Shown here: positions 1-7,936 of the stretch, one piece after another
Numbering within the stretch: position 1 is the stretch's first letter
Layout of the letters: every line of letters begins with the position of its first letter
Source of the DNA: VAXT01 sp963774625
GTDB lineage: Bacteria > Actinomycetota > Thermoleophilia > Gaiellales > Gaiellaceae
Length of the DNA stretch: 64,000 nucleotides
NCBI GenBank assembly: GCA_963774625.1
Contig: CAVZFQ010000018.1
Coordinates: forward strand, 248,001-312,000
Direction: 5' to 3'
Translations under genes and position numbers: made by a program
The notes under the pieces: model-generated
What the model saw: only the letters and a program-made list of their open reading frames with translations
Told to the model about the DNA's origin: nothing
Databases searched by the model: none

Positions 1-1671
1 TTCGACTCGTTCTACAAGTACGACGAGCTCACGGAGCTACTGCAGGCGTGGGCGTCGGAGCGCCCGGAGCTCATTCGCGTGGAGTCGATCGGCAAGTCGT
101 ACGAGGGCCGCGACATCTGGCTGGCGACGATCACGAACTTCGAGACGGGCGCCGACCTCGACAAGCCGGCCTTCCTGGTCGAAGCCAACATCCACGCGCT
201 CGAGGTGACCGGATGCACAGCCGCGCTCAATCTCGTCCAGCGGCTCCTCCAGGGCTACGGGAGCGACGAGAAAGTCACGCGCGTCCTCGACACGCGCACG
301 TTCTACGTCATTCCGCGGCTCAACCCTGATGGCGCTGAGCTCGCGTTGGCCGACCGGCCGCGCTTCGTGCGCTCGAGCGTGCGTCCGTATCCGCTGCTCG
401 ACGAGCAGGACGGCCTGCACGAGGAGGATCTGGACGGCGACGGGCGCGTCTTGATGATGCGCATGCGCGATGCGAATGGCGCCTGGAAGCCGCATGCGGA
501 GGAGCCGCGCCTGATGGTGCGGCGCGACCCCGACGAGGAAGGCGGCGAGTACTACCGCCTGCTCTGGGAGGGCACGATCCGCAATTACGACGGGATCACG
601 ATCAAGGTCGCGCCGCCGCTCGAAGGGCTCGATCTCAACCGCAACTTCCCGATGGAGTGGGCACCCGAGGGAGAGCAGGCCGGCGCCGGGCCGTTCCCCG
701 CCTCCGAGCCCGAGACGCGCGCGATGGTCGAGGCTGTCGTCGCGCGCCCGAACATCACGGGCCACATCGCGTACCACACTTTCTCCGGAGTCCATCTGCG
801 CCCGTACGCGGGCTACGCAGACGAGCATTACCCCACGGGGGACCTACGCGCGTACAAGCTGATCGGCGAGCAGGCGACGAAGCTCACCGGGTATCCGGCG
901 GTCTCGGTGTTCCACGATTTCAAGTACGACCCCAAGCAGACGATCAAGGGTGGGGGTCACGACTGGTTCTACGACCACAACGGCGTCTACTCGTGGACGA
1001 CGGAGTTCTGGAGCCCTCAGCGCGAGGCGGGCATCACCGACTACGGCTTCATCGAGTGGATTCGCGATCACGAGCCCGAGGACGACCTGAAGCTGCTCAA
1101 GTGGAACGACGAGCAGCTGGACGGGAAGGGCTACGTCGACTGGTACCCGTTCGAGCATCCGCAGCTCGGCGAAGTCGAGCTCGGCGGCTGGGACATGATG
1201 TTCGCGTGGGGCAACGTGCCTCCGAAGTTCCTGGAGCGAGAGGTGGCTCCCCATGCGGACTTCGCGATCTGGCACCTGCTCATCTCCCCGCGGCTCGAGG
1301 TGCACTCGCTGAACGTGGAGTCGGTTGGCGAGGGCGCCTACCGCGTGCGGCTCGTCCTGCACAACACTGGGTGGCTACCGACCAACGTGAGCGACAAGGC
1401 GGTCGAGCGCAAGGCCGTGCGTCCGCTGGAGGTCGAGCTGACGCTGCCGGAGGGCTCGAAGCTCCTGGCCGGTGACAAGAAGGTCGCCCTGGGCCAGCTG
1501 GAGGGGCGGGTGCACAAGCGGAGCGCTCTGTGGTGGTGGGGCGACGACGCCACGGGTGACCGCGCCAAGGCGGAGTGGGTGATCGAGGCTCCTGAAGGCG
1601 CAGAGCTGGGCATCGAGGCGCGCCACCAGCGGGCCGGCACGATCCGCCAGGTCGTCAAGCTTTCGGGGTGA
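1..1671 (+). CDS. M14-family zinc carboxypeptidase (5' end cut by window edge)
   Basis: Probably hydrolyses C-terminal residues of peptides or cell-wall peptides with one bound zinc. The reading frame is open from base 1, and the first residues already match the family (YDELTEL, then SYEGRDIW), so the true start lies outside the window. Zinc ligands are visible: H65 and E68 in NIHALEVTG and H259 in YHTFSG. The conserved LDLNRNFP segment lies between them, and the catalytic glutamate is probably E335 in WTTEFW. The C-terminal third, after about residue 400, looks like an added beta-rich domain. The visible 556 residues are longer than a bare M14 domain. Substrate is unknown. Confidence 0.85.
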   Translation, partial: FDSFYKYDELTELLQAWASERPELIRVESIGKSYEGRDIWLATITNFETGADLDKPAFLVEANIHALEVTGCTAALNLVQRLLQGYGSDEKVTRVLDTRTFYVIPRLNPDGAELALADRPRFVRSSVRPYPLLDEQDGLHEEDLDGDGRVLMMRMRDANGAWKPHAEEPRLMVRRDPDEEGGEYYRLLWEGTIRNYDGITIKVAPPLEGLDLNRNFPMEWAPEGEQAGAGPFPASEPETRAMVEAVVARPNITGHIAYHTFSGVHLRPYAGYADEHYPTGDLRAYKLIGEQATKLTGYPAVSVFHDFKYDPKQTIKGGGHDWFYDHNGVYSWTTEFWSPQREAGITDYGFIEWIRDHEPEDDLKLLKWNDEQLDGKGYVDWYPFEHPQLGEVELGGWDMMFAWGNVPPKFLEREVAPHADFAIWHLLISPRLEVHSLNVESVGEGAYRVRLVLHNTGWLPTNVSDKAVERKAVRPLEVELTLPEGSKLLAGDKKVALGQLEGRVHKRSALWWWGDDATGDRAKAEWVIEAPEGAELGIEARHQRAGTIRQVVKLSG

Positions 1672-1672
1672 G

Positions 1673-1708
1673 AGTGCGGGACGGGAGCGAGTCACCCCGC
1701 CCCGCACT
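1673..1708. terminator. Hairpin terminator between convergent genes
   Basis: A 13-bp stem starts AGTGCGGG and ends CCCGCACT, with a 10-nt loop and one mismatch that becomes G-U on the minus strand. It lies exactly between the M14 gene and the convergent secreted-protein gene. There is no T-run, which is common for high-GC terminators. Confidence 0.55.
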
Positions 1709-1722
1709 GCAAAGGTCGAGCT

Positions 1723-2331
1723 CTAAGAGGGCGTTGTGGTGTTCCTGTCCTCCAGCGTCTCGATCTCGGCGTTGGTCGTGGAGCCGTCGACAAGCGTCTC
1801 GCCGTCGACGACCACGGTCCCGGTAGCCACTGCGTCCCGGCGCTTTCCCTGGAAGTGGCCGACGAAGCCGGGGAACGTCGTGGTGTTGTTCGTCGTCTCG
1901 ATCGGGCCGGTGCCGTCCCAGGTCATGGCTACGGCGACCTCCCTGTCGTCGCGCGTGGTGATCGTCCCCGTGACTGCTGCGGTTTGCAACGAGGGCGAGA
2001 ACGTGAAATCGGCCGCGCCGGAGCCGCGGTCGTTGATGAGGTTGAAGTCGCAGTCGAAACCGCGGATCAGCACGGTCACGAAATCGCTGTCGAGCGTGGT
2101 GACACCCGATTCGGATTCTTCCTCGTGCCCGCCGATCACCGTGACGAGTGTCTGGCTGGTCGACCCGTCCGGGCACTGCTCGTTGATGGTGTAGTTCGCC
2201 GTCGCGTCCACCTCGAACCGGTGAAACGTCTCGACGGTCGCGGCAGCCGAGGCCGGCACGATGAGCGCCCCGAGGAGCGCGAGGAGCGCGATCGCATACC
2301 GAGGCGACCGTCGCCAGGACGTGCTTGACAT
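1723..2331 (-). CDS. Secreted protein of unknown function
   Basis: 202 residues. The N-terminus is a clear Sec signal peptide: basic residues up to about 11, a hydrophobic core (YAIALLALLGALIVPASA) and cleavage near ASAAA. The mature part is beta-rich and threonine-rich, with two cysteines (near residues 54 and 94) that could form a disulfide. I do not recognise a family. It ends head to head with the M14 gene, with a shared hairpin terminator between the two stops. The 96 bp between its start and the next gene upstream should hold its promoter, but no clear box was found. Confidence 0.6.
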   Translation of the reverse strand: MSSTSWRRSPRYAIALLALLGALIVPASAAATVETFHRFEVDATANYTINEQCPDGSTSQTLVTVIGGHEEESESGVTTLDSDFVTVLIRGFDCDFNLINDRGSGAADFTFSPSLQTAAVTGTITTRDDREVAVAMTWDGTGPIETTNNTTTFPGFVGHFQGKRRDAVATGTVVVDGETLVDGSTTNAEIETLEDRNTTTPS

Positions 2332-2427
2332 GCTCAGGACCCCTTTCCTGCGGAGAAATGATCAGTTGCTCGATCGGCTCTACGCACTGGACGCGCGTTC
2401 GGTTTTGGGCCGCCTGAGCTGTTTCGG

Positions 2428-3000
2428 CTATTCGATGTCGTCGAGGAAGCTGAGCACGCGTTTTTCGAGCAGCGCCGTGGCTTCTTCGTCGTAGTCGGCG
2501 AGGCTGTCGTCGGCGAACAGGTGCCGATCGCCGGGATACAGGAAGAGCTCCGCGCTTTCTACGTTCTCCACGATCTGGCGGGCGGCGGGGAGGTCCTCGT
2601 CGACCCACTCGTCGTCCTCCATCATGTGGATCTGGAGCGGGACGCCCTCCGGCCAGGGGCCGCCGAACTCCTCCGGCGGGAGAGCCGCGCTGAACAGCAA
2701 GGCTCCCTTCGTACCGGGCCGCGTCTGGGCCAGCATCTGCGCGGGCATCACGCCGAGCGAGAACCCGGCATAGACCAGGCCGTCGGGCAGGGCCTCACCG
2801 GCAACGCGACCGCGCTCGAGGATCGTGTCGAAGCCGGATTCCTTGGCGTAGCCAATGCCCTCGTCGAGGTCGGTGAAGGTCTTGCCCTCGTACAGATCTG
2901 GAACGTGCGCGACGTGCCCGGCGGCCCGGAGCCGATCAGCGAACGAGAGGACCCCAGGCGTCAGGCCCTGCGCGTGATGAAAGACAACAACCTCAGCCAC
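2428..3000 (-). CDS. Dienelactone hydrolase family alpha/beta hydrolase
   Basis: 190 residues with the dienelactone-hydrolase fold order: VVVFHHAQG at the N-terminus, a nucleophile elbow GFSLG near residue 82, an acidic residue in MMEDDEW, and a late histidine in GDRHLF near residue 162. Classical dienelactone hydrolases have cysteine at the elbow (GxCxG); here it is serine, so this may be a general carboxylesterase. It starts with GTG and lies 21 bp downstream of the cupin/TPR gene on the same strand, so the two are probably cotranscribed. Substrate is unknown. Confidence 0.75.
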   Translation of the reverse strand: MAEVVVFHHAQGLTPGVLSFADRLRAAGHVAHVPDLYEGKTFTDLDEGIGYAKESGFDTILERGRVAGEALPDGLVYAGFSLGVMPAQMLAQTRPGTKGALLFSAALPPEEFGGPWPEGVPLQIHMMEDDEWVDEDLPAARQIVENVESAELFLYPGDRHLFADDSLADYDEEATALLEKRVLSFLDDIE

Positions 3001-3021
3001 GAGGGCGCAGCTTAATCAAGC

Positions 3022-3660
3022 TCAGCGAAGAGCCTGCTCGAACCGCGGGTCGTCGCGTACGGCGGCGAAGTCGTCGTCTCTGCGCGCGTCCTCGCGGAAC
3101 TGCGGGCGCAGCTCGACGGACCGTCGGAGGTGGGTGAACGTGTCGTCGCCGGTGTCGCCCGCAAGCGTTGCGAAGCACGCGTAGTTGAAATGCAAGCCCG
3201 CGTGGTCCGGCATGTGCTCGAGGCCAGCGCGAACCGCTTCGAGCGCGTCCGCGTAGCGTTGTTCGCCGTAGGCCGTCATGGAGTCTCTGTGGAACGGCCA
3301 CGCCTCACCCCAGTCGATCCCCTGGTACGCCTCGCCGGGTGCGGCGCCGACGGCGAGGACCGTTCCGTCGCCGGTCGCCTTGCGACGCGACTCCGGCCCG
3401 ACGTACACGAGTGTTCCTGGGGGCGCGTCGACCGTCTTGCCGTCGACCTCGAAGGTCGCCTGCCCGTCGAGCACGATGTACAGCTCCTGCTGGCCCGACC
3501 CGGCCTCGTCGTGCTCGCTGATCAGCGTGCCGTCCTCGTCGGGCGTGTAGGCGTTGACTCCGAATGCCTGGATCCCGAGTCGCTCGCGCACAGGAATATC
3601 TCTGCCGCGCCGCTCGATGTCGTCGAGGTGCGCGACTTGCCAGTTCGGCTTATCGTTCAT
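3022..3660 (-). CDS. Cupin domain protein with C-terminal TPR-like helices
   Basis: The N-terminal 100 residues form a cupin: EHDEAGSGQQELYIVLDG, then PGTLVYVGP near residues 80-90. The C-terminal half (YGEQRYADALEAVRAGL, then FNYACFATLAGD) looks like TPR-type helices. I take the ATG at 3660, not the GTG three codons upstream, because GGAGG sits 8 nt before it. The complete HxH metal set of classical cupins is not obvious, so it may be a sensor or binding protein rather than an enzyme. It is upstream of, and close to, the dienelactone-hydrolase gene. Confidence 0.7.
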   Translation of the reverse strand: MNDKPNWQVAHLDDIERRGRDIPVRERLGIQAFGVNAYTPDEDGTLISEHDEAGSGQQELYIVLDGQATFEVDGKTVDAPPGTLVYVGPESRRKATGDGTVLAVGAAPGEAYQGIDWGEAWPFHRDSMTAYGEQRYADALEAVRAGLEHMPDHAGLHFNYACFATLAGDTGDDTFTHLRRSVELRPQFREDARRDDDFAAVRDDPRFEQALR

Positions 3661-3733
3661 TCCGATCACCTCCGTCTAGCGCGCGTCGGTGCGAGACGTC
3701 GATCGTAACCGCTGTCAAGCACAGCTCCAACGC

Positions 3734-3763
3734 GGAGGAGACCCGCTTCCGCGGGTCTCCTCC
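3734..3763 (-). terminator. Perfect 13-bp hairpin, terminator of the haloperoxidase-like gene
   Basis: GGAGGAGACCCGC pairs perfectly with its complement across a TTCC tetraloop. It lies 30 bp past the stop of the haloperoxidase-like gene on the minus strand and before the cupin gene. No T-tract follows. Confidence 0.6.
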
Positions 3764-3792
3764 ACACTCGACCGCCCCATGGCGGCATCGGC

Positions 3793-5193
3793 TTACTCGA
3801 CTGATTGCAGCGCGTGCCTGTCGACCCAGCGGGCGACGTCGCGGCCCAGCTTCGCGCCGACTTCGTCTGCGGTGCGGAAGTGGATCCCCTGGTAGACACG
3901 GGCGTCGATCGTGTCGTTCAAGACGTCACGGAAGTGCCGGTATTCGCGGGTCGTTCCGTTCGGGTGGAGCACCGTGAAGGTCGTGCGGCCCTGTCCGAAG
4001 TAGAGCTCGCCGATCTCCATCTGCGCCGCGGTCGTGCAGTTGTAACCCGACGCCACGTCGGGATACGGCGGTGTCGCGATAGCGGACGTCCAGCCCGAGT
4101 CTCCGTCCGTCTTCGGATTGCCGTCGTCCTCGCCGAGCCGGATCGCGGTCTGCGGACGCCAGTTGCTCCAGTGCGCCTTGCTCTCCCAGCAGTTGATGAA
4201 CGTGTCCCCGTTCGCGAGCGCCAACTTCGCGAATAGGCGCGCCTGCTGGGCGACGTCCAGACCTTCGGCCAGCGCGTGTGCCCGGAGGGAGCGGCTGAAC
4301 ATCTCGACCGGGTTCGCCTGGAAGAAGTTGACGAGCGCCTGCTGTTCAGGCGTGCGCGTGCTTCCCGTGGCCCCGAGCGCCTTCACCTCGTTGTACTCCT
4401 TCGCATACAGCCCAGTGTTGAGCGCGGGCGGGCCCTTGCTGAGGAACTGCTGGTTGCTCTCCACGACGAACGGCGTCACCTTCGCCACCCAGGCGAAGCC
4501 GTCGCTCGCCCCCGAGGGCGGCGTCGTGCAGACGGTCAAGCCGACCGGTCGCCACTCGCCCGGGTCGTCCCCGCACGTGAACCGGAACGAGCCGTAGCGT
4601 CCGTCCGACGAGCGGGCGGCAAGCATCGCGCTGGCCGCAGCTTGGCCCGCCGCGACGCCCTGGCCCACGTTCCCGTCGTTCGCGGCTGCAAGCGTGGCCG
4701 CATGCAGCGCCTGAAGGCGCGTGACGATCGTGTCACGGACACCGCCTGGGAGCGCCCCTGCGGCAACTGCCTGGTTGAGGATCCCGATCAGCGTGTCGCG
4801 TGCTGCCGTGGCGACCGCCGCGGACTCCGACGCGCCCGGCGGCGCCGCCGGCACTTCGTCCAGGTAAGGCTCGTAGCCGCCGACGATGGAGTTCACGGCG
4901 TCGTAGACCGCGCCCTGCACCATCGCGAGATGGACGCCCGTCACGTAGGGGGTCATTCCCGCCCCGACGACGAACCCCGGCGGCGGCGGCGGCGGGGGCG
5001 GTACCTGCGGATTGGCAAGCGCGTCGAGCGCGTGCTTGTTCCAGTCGAGCACTGCAGTCGCCGGTGAATCCGCTGCAGCGGGCTGTGCCGCACCGCCAAG
5101 AACGGTCGTTGCCAAGGCGGCCGCGAGCACGAAGCAGGCAATCAGCCAGTTGCGCCTGCTCCGACGCGGTTGCGTCGTCGTGAGCATCTTCAC
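3793..5193 (-). CDS. Secreted vanadium-dependent haloperoxidase / PAP2-type phosphatase-like protein
   Basis: 466 residues. The N-terminus has paired arginines (RRSRRNW) followed by a hydrophobic segment and AAA-D, so it is exported by Sec or Tat. The C-terminal 130 residues carry the PAP2/haloperoxidase phosphate- or vanadate-binding motifs: K339-x6-R346-P347, and R432-x5-H438. The middle motif, usually PSGH, reads ASGYN, so the histidine position is Y384. A proline run near residue 65 probably links the signal region to the fold. Halogenation or phosphatase activity cannot be decided from sequence. Transcription is away from the HTH gene, and a hairpin terminator follows. Confidence 0.75.
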   Translation of the reverse strand: MKMLTTTQPRRSRRNWLIACFVLAAALATTVLGGAAQPAAADSPATAVLDWNKHALDALANPQVPPPPPPPPGFVVGAGMTPYVTGVHLAMVQGAVYDAVNSIVGGYEPYLDEVPAAPPGASESAAVATAARDTLIGILNQAVAAGALPGGVRDTIVTRLQALHAATLAAANDGNVGQGVAAGQAAASAMLAARSSDGRYGSFRFTCGDDPGEWRPVGLTVCTTPPSGASDGFAWVAKVTPFVVESNQQFLSKGPPALNTGLYAKEYNEVKALGATGSTRTPEQQALVNFFQANPVEMFSRSLRAHALAEGLDVAQQARLFAKLALANGDTFINCWESKAHWSNWRPQTAIRLGEDDGNPKTDGDSGWTSAIATPPYPDVASGYNCTTAAQMEIGELYFGQGRTTFTVLHPNGTTREYRHFRDVLNDTIDARVYQGIHFRTADEVGAKLGRDVARWVDRHALQSVE

Positions 5194-5384
5194 TTCCCTC
5201 CTGAGTCGCGTGTCAACCGTCGAGCAGCCAATGTCGCGCTCCAGTTGTTGAAGCGAGATCTTTGGAACTGAAACGGTTCCCAGGATCTAACCATGGCCGC
5301 AGATGCAGCATCCTCTGCCTGTCTTGAAAAAAAATCAACGCAGGTCCCCTTGCCTGCCCCCGCGTAGCGGTGGTCGAGTTTCGA

Positions 5385-5693
5385 TTACTCGCCGGGCTTC
5401 GATCGTCTGGCCGCGCCGTCCGCGTCGACGCCAACAGCCCCACCGAATCGGGCCTGCGCCGCCTGACGGGTGACACCCAGGGCCTCTGCTATTTGAGCCC
5501 ACGTGTGGTTGGCCTTCCTCGCCTCCTCGACCATCTCGGCCAACACCTTCTTGGCCTCGAGTTCGATGGTCGACAGGGCTCGGATGGCAACCAGGGGTTC
5601 GCTCGTGACTCTCAGGAGGTACGAGGCCTCGGCCGCCGCCTGGCTGAAGTGCAACGAGTAGACCGGGTCTCGATTACGCGAGCCTTCAGCCAT
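5385..5693 (-). CDS. Small helix-turn-helix DNA-binding protein
   Basis: 102 residues. The C-terminal half has a helix-turn-helix of sigma-70 region 4 or AsnC type: TWAQIAEALGVTRQAAQARF at about residues 64-83. A helical segment rich in leucine and glutamate precedes it and may dimerise. It lies about 190 bp from the haloperoxidase-like gene on the same strand. That gap contains an A-run (5330-5337) and no recognisable gene. It is probably a transcriptional regulator; its target is unknown. Confidence 0.65.
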   Translation of the reverse strand: MAEGSRNRDPVYSLHFSQAAAEASYLLRVTSEPLVAIRALSTIELEAKKVLAEMVEEARKANHTWAQIAEALGVTRQAAQARFGGAVGVDADGAARRSKPGE

Positions 5694-5760
5694 AGGGGCA
5701 GGCTACTGGACTCCGGACGGTCAGACCGATCAGCACTTGGGTTCGAGCCGGAAGCAGTAA

Positions 5761-5833
5761 AGGCGCATACGGGATTCGAACCCGTGCCGCCGCCGTGAGA
5801 GGGCGGTGTCCTAGGCCACTAGACGAATGCGCC
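5761..5833 (-). tRNA. tRNA-Glu (anticodon CTC)
   Basis: Full cloverleaf on the minus strand: a 7-bp acceptor stem GGCGCAT/ATGCGCC, D-arm TCTAGTGGCCTAGGA, anticodon loop CTCTCAC inside a CCGCC/GGCGG stem, and T-arm ACGGGTTCGAATCCCGT. The 3' CCA is not encoded. Confidence 0.95.
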
Positions 5834-5861
5834 GTGGGGTTTGGATTGTAGCGGCGGTGCC

Positions 5862-6023
5862 AGGAGGGTTTGACGAAACGGATCTATGCCGCCGGGCTGC
5901 GCTGCTCGCCCCGAGGCCGCGTCCTCAGTCGCCCCAATGCTGAAAAGCATTGAGGCTCCCTGCGTCCTTGCCTCGGAACGACCATCGCACCCCGGCGACG
6001 AGTCAGTTCCGCCAAACCCTCCT
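5862..6023 (-). repeat. 162-bp imperfect palindrome (foldback) downstream of the aquaporin
   Basis: The ends AGGAGGGTTTG and CAAACCCTCCT are perfect inverted repeats. Pairing continues inward almost to the centre (CGCCGGG, then CCGAGGC, then CAATGC) around a six-base loop near 5941. At least five positions that differ between the arms become G-U pairs in the minus-strand RNA, which suggests a transcribed hairpin. The aquaporin stop codon lies at the outer edge. It could be a MITE-like remnant or a large terminator/processing hairpin. No ORF is supported between 5834 and 6021. Confidence 0.7.
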
Positions 6024-6834
6024 AGAGCGGCCGGTCGTCCGGCGGCGGGGCCTCGACGCCCATCCGCACTTCCGTGGCCGCCATTCCGGCGCCGGGCTCT
6101 TCGACGCCCGTCTCGGGCGGGCCCACAGGTACGGGCTTGGCCGAGCGGAGGTACAGCTCGTCGTAGAGCAGCGCCGCAATTGCGCCGCCTGCAAACGGGC
6201 CGACGTACCAGATCCAGAAGTCGTCCCAGACGCTCGCGACGAGCTCGGGGCCGAAGGCGCGCGCCGGGTTCATCGCCGCACCGGTGAGCGGGCCGCCAAC
6301 CAGGATGTCGAAGGTGATCGTGAAGCCGACGGCCAGCCCGGCGACTGCGGTGTAGGCGCCCCGCGGATCGGCGAGTGTTGCGAACACGACCCAGACGAGG
6401 AAAAAGGTGAGGACGGCTTCGACCACGAGGCCGGTGCCGAGCTCGATGTTGGAGGCGAGCGCCGGCGCTCCGAGAGTTGCCTCCTGCGTGTCGGGGTAAA
6501 TCCATCGCAGGAGGAGCGCCGCGAGCGCCGCGCCGGCGAACTGCACGAGCCAGTAGGCCACGGCCAGCACCAACGATAGGCGCCGCGTGATCAGGAACGC
6601 GAGCGTGATGGCCGGGTTGAAATGCGCTCCGGAGATGTGGCTGAGCGCCGAAACCATGACCGCGACGACGAGCCCGAAAGCCAGTGCGACCTCGAGGTTC
6701 CCGGCGCCCGCGTCGGGCGCGGCAGTCAAGATCGCTCCGCAGCCGACGAAGACGAGCGCAAACGTGCCGATGAGCTCGGCGACAGAGCGCCGGAAAACGT
6801 CAGCGAACGGCGGCAGAGGTGGGAACAGGGCCAT
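6022..6834 (-). CDS. Aquaporin / MIP family channel
   Basis: 270 residues with six predicted membrane helices and both pore motifs: NPA at 73-75 (HFNPAITLAF) and NPA at 189-191 (AMNPARAFGPEL). The last 45 residues are a hydrophilic, proline-rich tail probably in the cytoplasm. The short loops resemble water-selective channels more than glycerol facilitators, but I cannot assign selectivity firmly. A TAAGCT -10-like box lies 10 nt before the ATG. The gene runs into a long foldback that includes its stop codon. Confidence 0.9.
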   Translation of the reverse strand: MALFPPLPPFADVFRRSVAELIGTFALVFVGCGAILTAAPDAGAGNLEVALAFGLVVAVMVSALSHISGAHFNPAITLAFLITRRLSLVLAVAYWLVQFAGAALAALLLRWIYPDTQEATLGAPALASNIELGTGLVVEAVLTFFLVWVVFATLADPRGAYTAVAGLAVGFTITFDILVGGPLTGAAMNPARAFGPELVASVWDDFWIWYVGPFAGGAIAALLYDELYLRSAKPVPVGPPETGVEEPGAGMAATEVRMGVEAPPPDDRPL

Positions 6835-6955
6835 CGGTCGCGGGAGCTTAAGGCTTCTGGCAGACGGCGTGCAACGGTCTTGCGCTTTGCATCGCGCCCG
6901 AAAGCCTGTACAACCTGACTGTCAGTCCATCGACGGAAGCGGGGTTTGCGGCCGA

Positions 6956-7936
6956 ATGATTCGTTGGAAGACCCTCATCGTGGGGGCGGTGGTTATCGCC
7001 ACCGCCTTGGTCACGGCTGCCGCTTTTGCCCGTGGTACCGCGGTCGCGACCATGGAGGTCACGCAGACGTGCGCGGAGCGCGTGCCGCCTCGCAGCCAGG
7101 CCGCGATCACCGCCAACGTCCGGAACACCGGCGACGAGGCGCTTCATGACGTCAAGGTCGATTCCGATGCGGGGACACCCGGCAACGAGGCGGACGACTT
7201 CTTCCTGACGCGAACGGTAGGCGACGACTTGCTCAACCCGGGGGAGACCTGGACGTTCGTGGGCTCGTATCAGCTCGGGAACGAGGACAACGTGAGCGTG
7301 GTCATCGCCGAGGCGCTCTCGCCCGCCAACGAACCGGTGGACGACCTCGACGCCTGCGCGACGGACATCATCCAGCCGCCCGTGCCTGGAGTACGGGCAG
7401 GAGTCACCGAGGTCAGCGGCACGGTCATGATCAAGCTCCCGGGCACGAACACCTTCATCGCGCTGGACGGCACGACCGAGATCCCGATGGGCGCCCAGGT
7501 CGACACGCGCAAGGGAGCCGTGCGCTTGATCTCGGGCAGCAGCGGGGGCTCCCAGGCTGCCGCGGCCACCACGCAGAGCGCGGTGTTCTCGGAAGGTCTC
7601 TTCACGATCCGGCAGCAGCGAAGCGCCAAGGCCGTGATGAACCTGATCCTCGCCGGAGGCAACTTCGGCGTCTGTCGCGGCGGCTCGGCGCAGTCGGTCG
7701 GCGCGACGCCCCGCAGGCCCGTACGCCGTCTCTGGGGCAGCGGCAAAGGGCGCTTCTCGACCCGGGCCCGCTACAGCGCGGCGACCGTGCGCGGGACGCG
7801 CTGGCTGACGCAGGACCGCTGCGACGGCACGCTTACGCGCGTGACGCAGGGCGTCGTCAGCGTCCAGGACTTCCGCCTGCGCAAGACCAAGCTCGTCAAG
7901 GCCGGCCAGTCGTATCTGGCTCGGGCTCGGCGCTAG
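6956..7936 (+). CDS. Secreted FecR-like domain protein
   Basis: 326 residues from the ATG at 6956. An uncleaved or cleaved signal segment (TLIVGAVVIATALVTAAAFA) is followed by a DUF11/CARDB-like beta domain (VRNTGDEALHDVKV, about 45-110). A FecR-like region follows at about residues 145-215 (VSGTVMIKLPGTNTFIAL, then GAVRLISG). The tail is very basic. The reading frame is open far upstream of 6956, but that part is antisense to the aquaporin and has no signal peptide. The last 41 bp overlap the 3' end of the convergent cyclase gene. Function unknown; an extracytoplasmic role is likely. Confidence 0.65.
   Translation: MIRWKTLIVGAVVIATALVTAAAFARGTAVATMEVTQTCAERVPPRSQAAITANVRNTGDEALHDVKVDSDAGTPGNEADDFFLTRTVGDDLLNPGETWTFVGSYQLGNEDNVSVVIAEALSPANEPVDDLDACATDIIQPPVPGVRAGVTEVSGTVMIKLPGTNTFIALDGTTEIPMGAQVDTRKGAVRLISGSSGGSQAAAATTQSAVFSEGLFTIRQQRSAKAVMNLILAGGNFGVCRGGSAQSVGATPRRPVRRLWGSGKGRFSTRARYSAATVRGTRWLTQDRCDGTLTRVTQGVVSVQDFRLRKTKLVKAGQSYLARARR

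Noticed and set aside
5934..5951. A simple short terminator (CAATGC/GCATTG)
   Set aside because: It is the tip of a much longer foldback, so it is reported as part of that element.
6587..6955. N-terminal extension of the FecR-like gene
   Set aside because: The extra 123 codons are antisense to the aquaporin and would remove the signal peptide at the true ATG.
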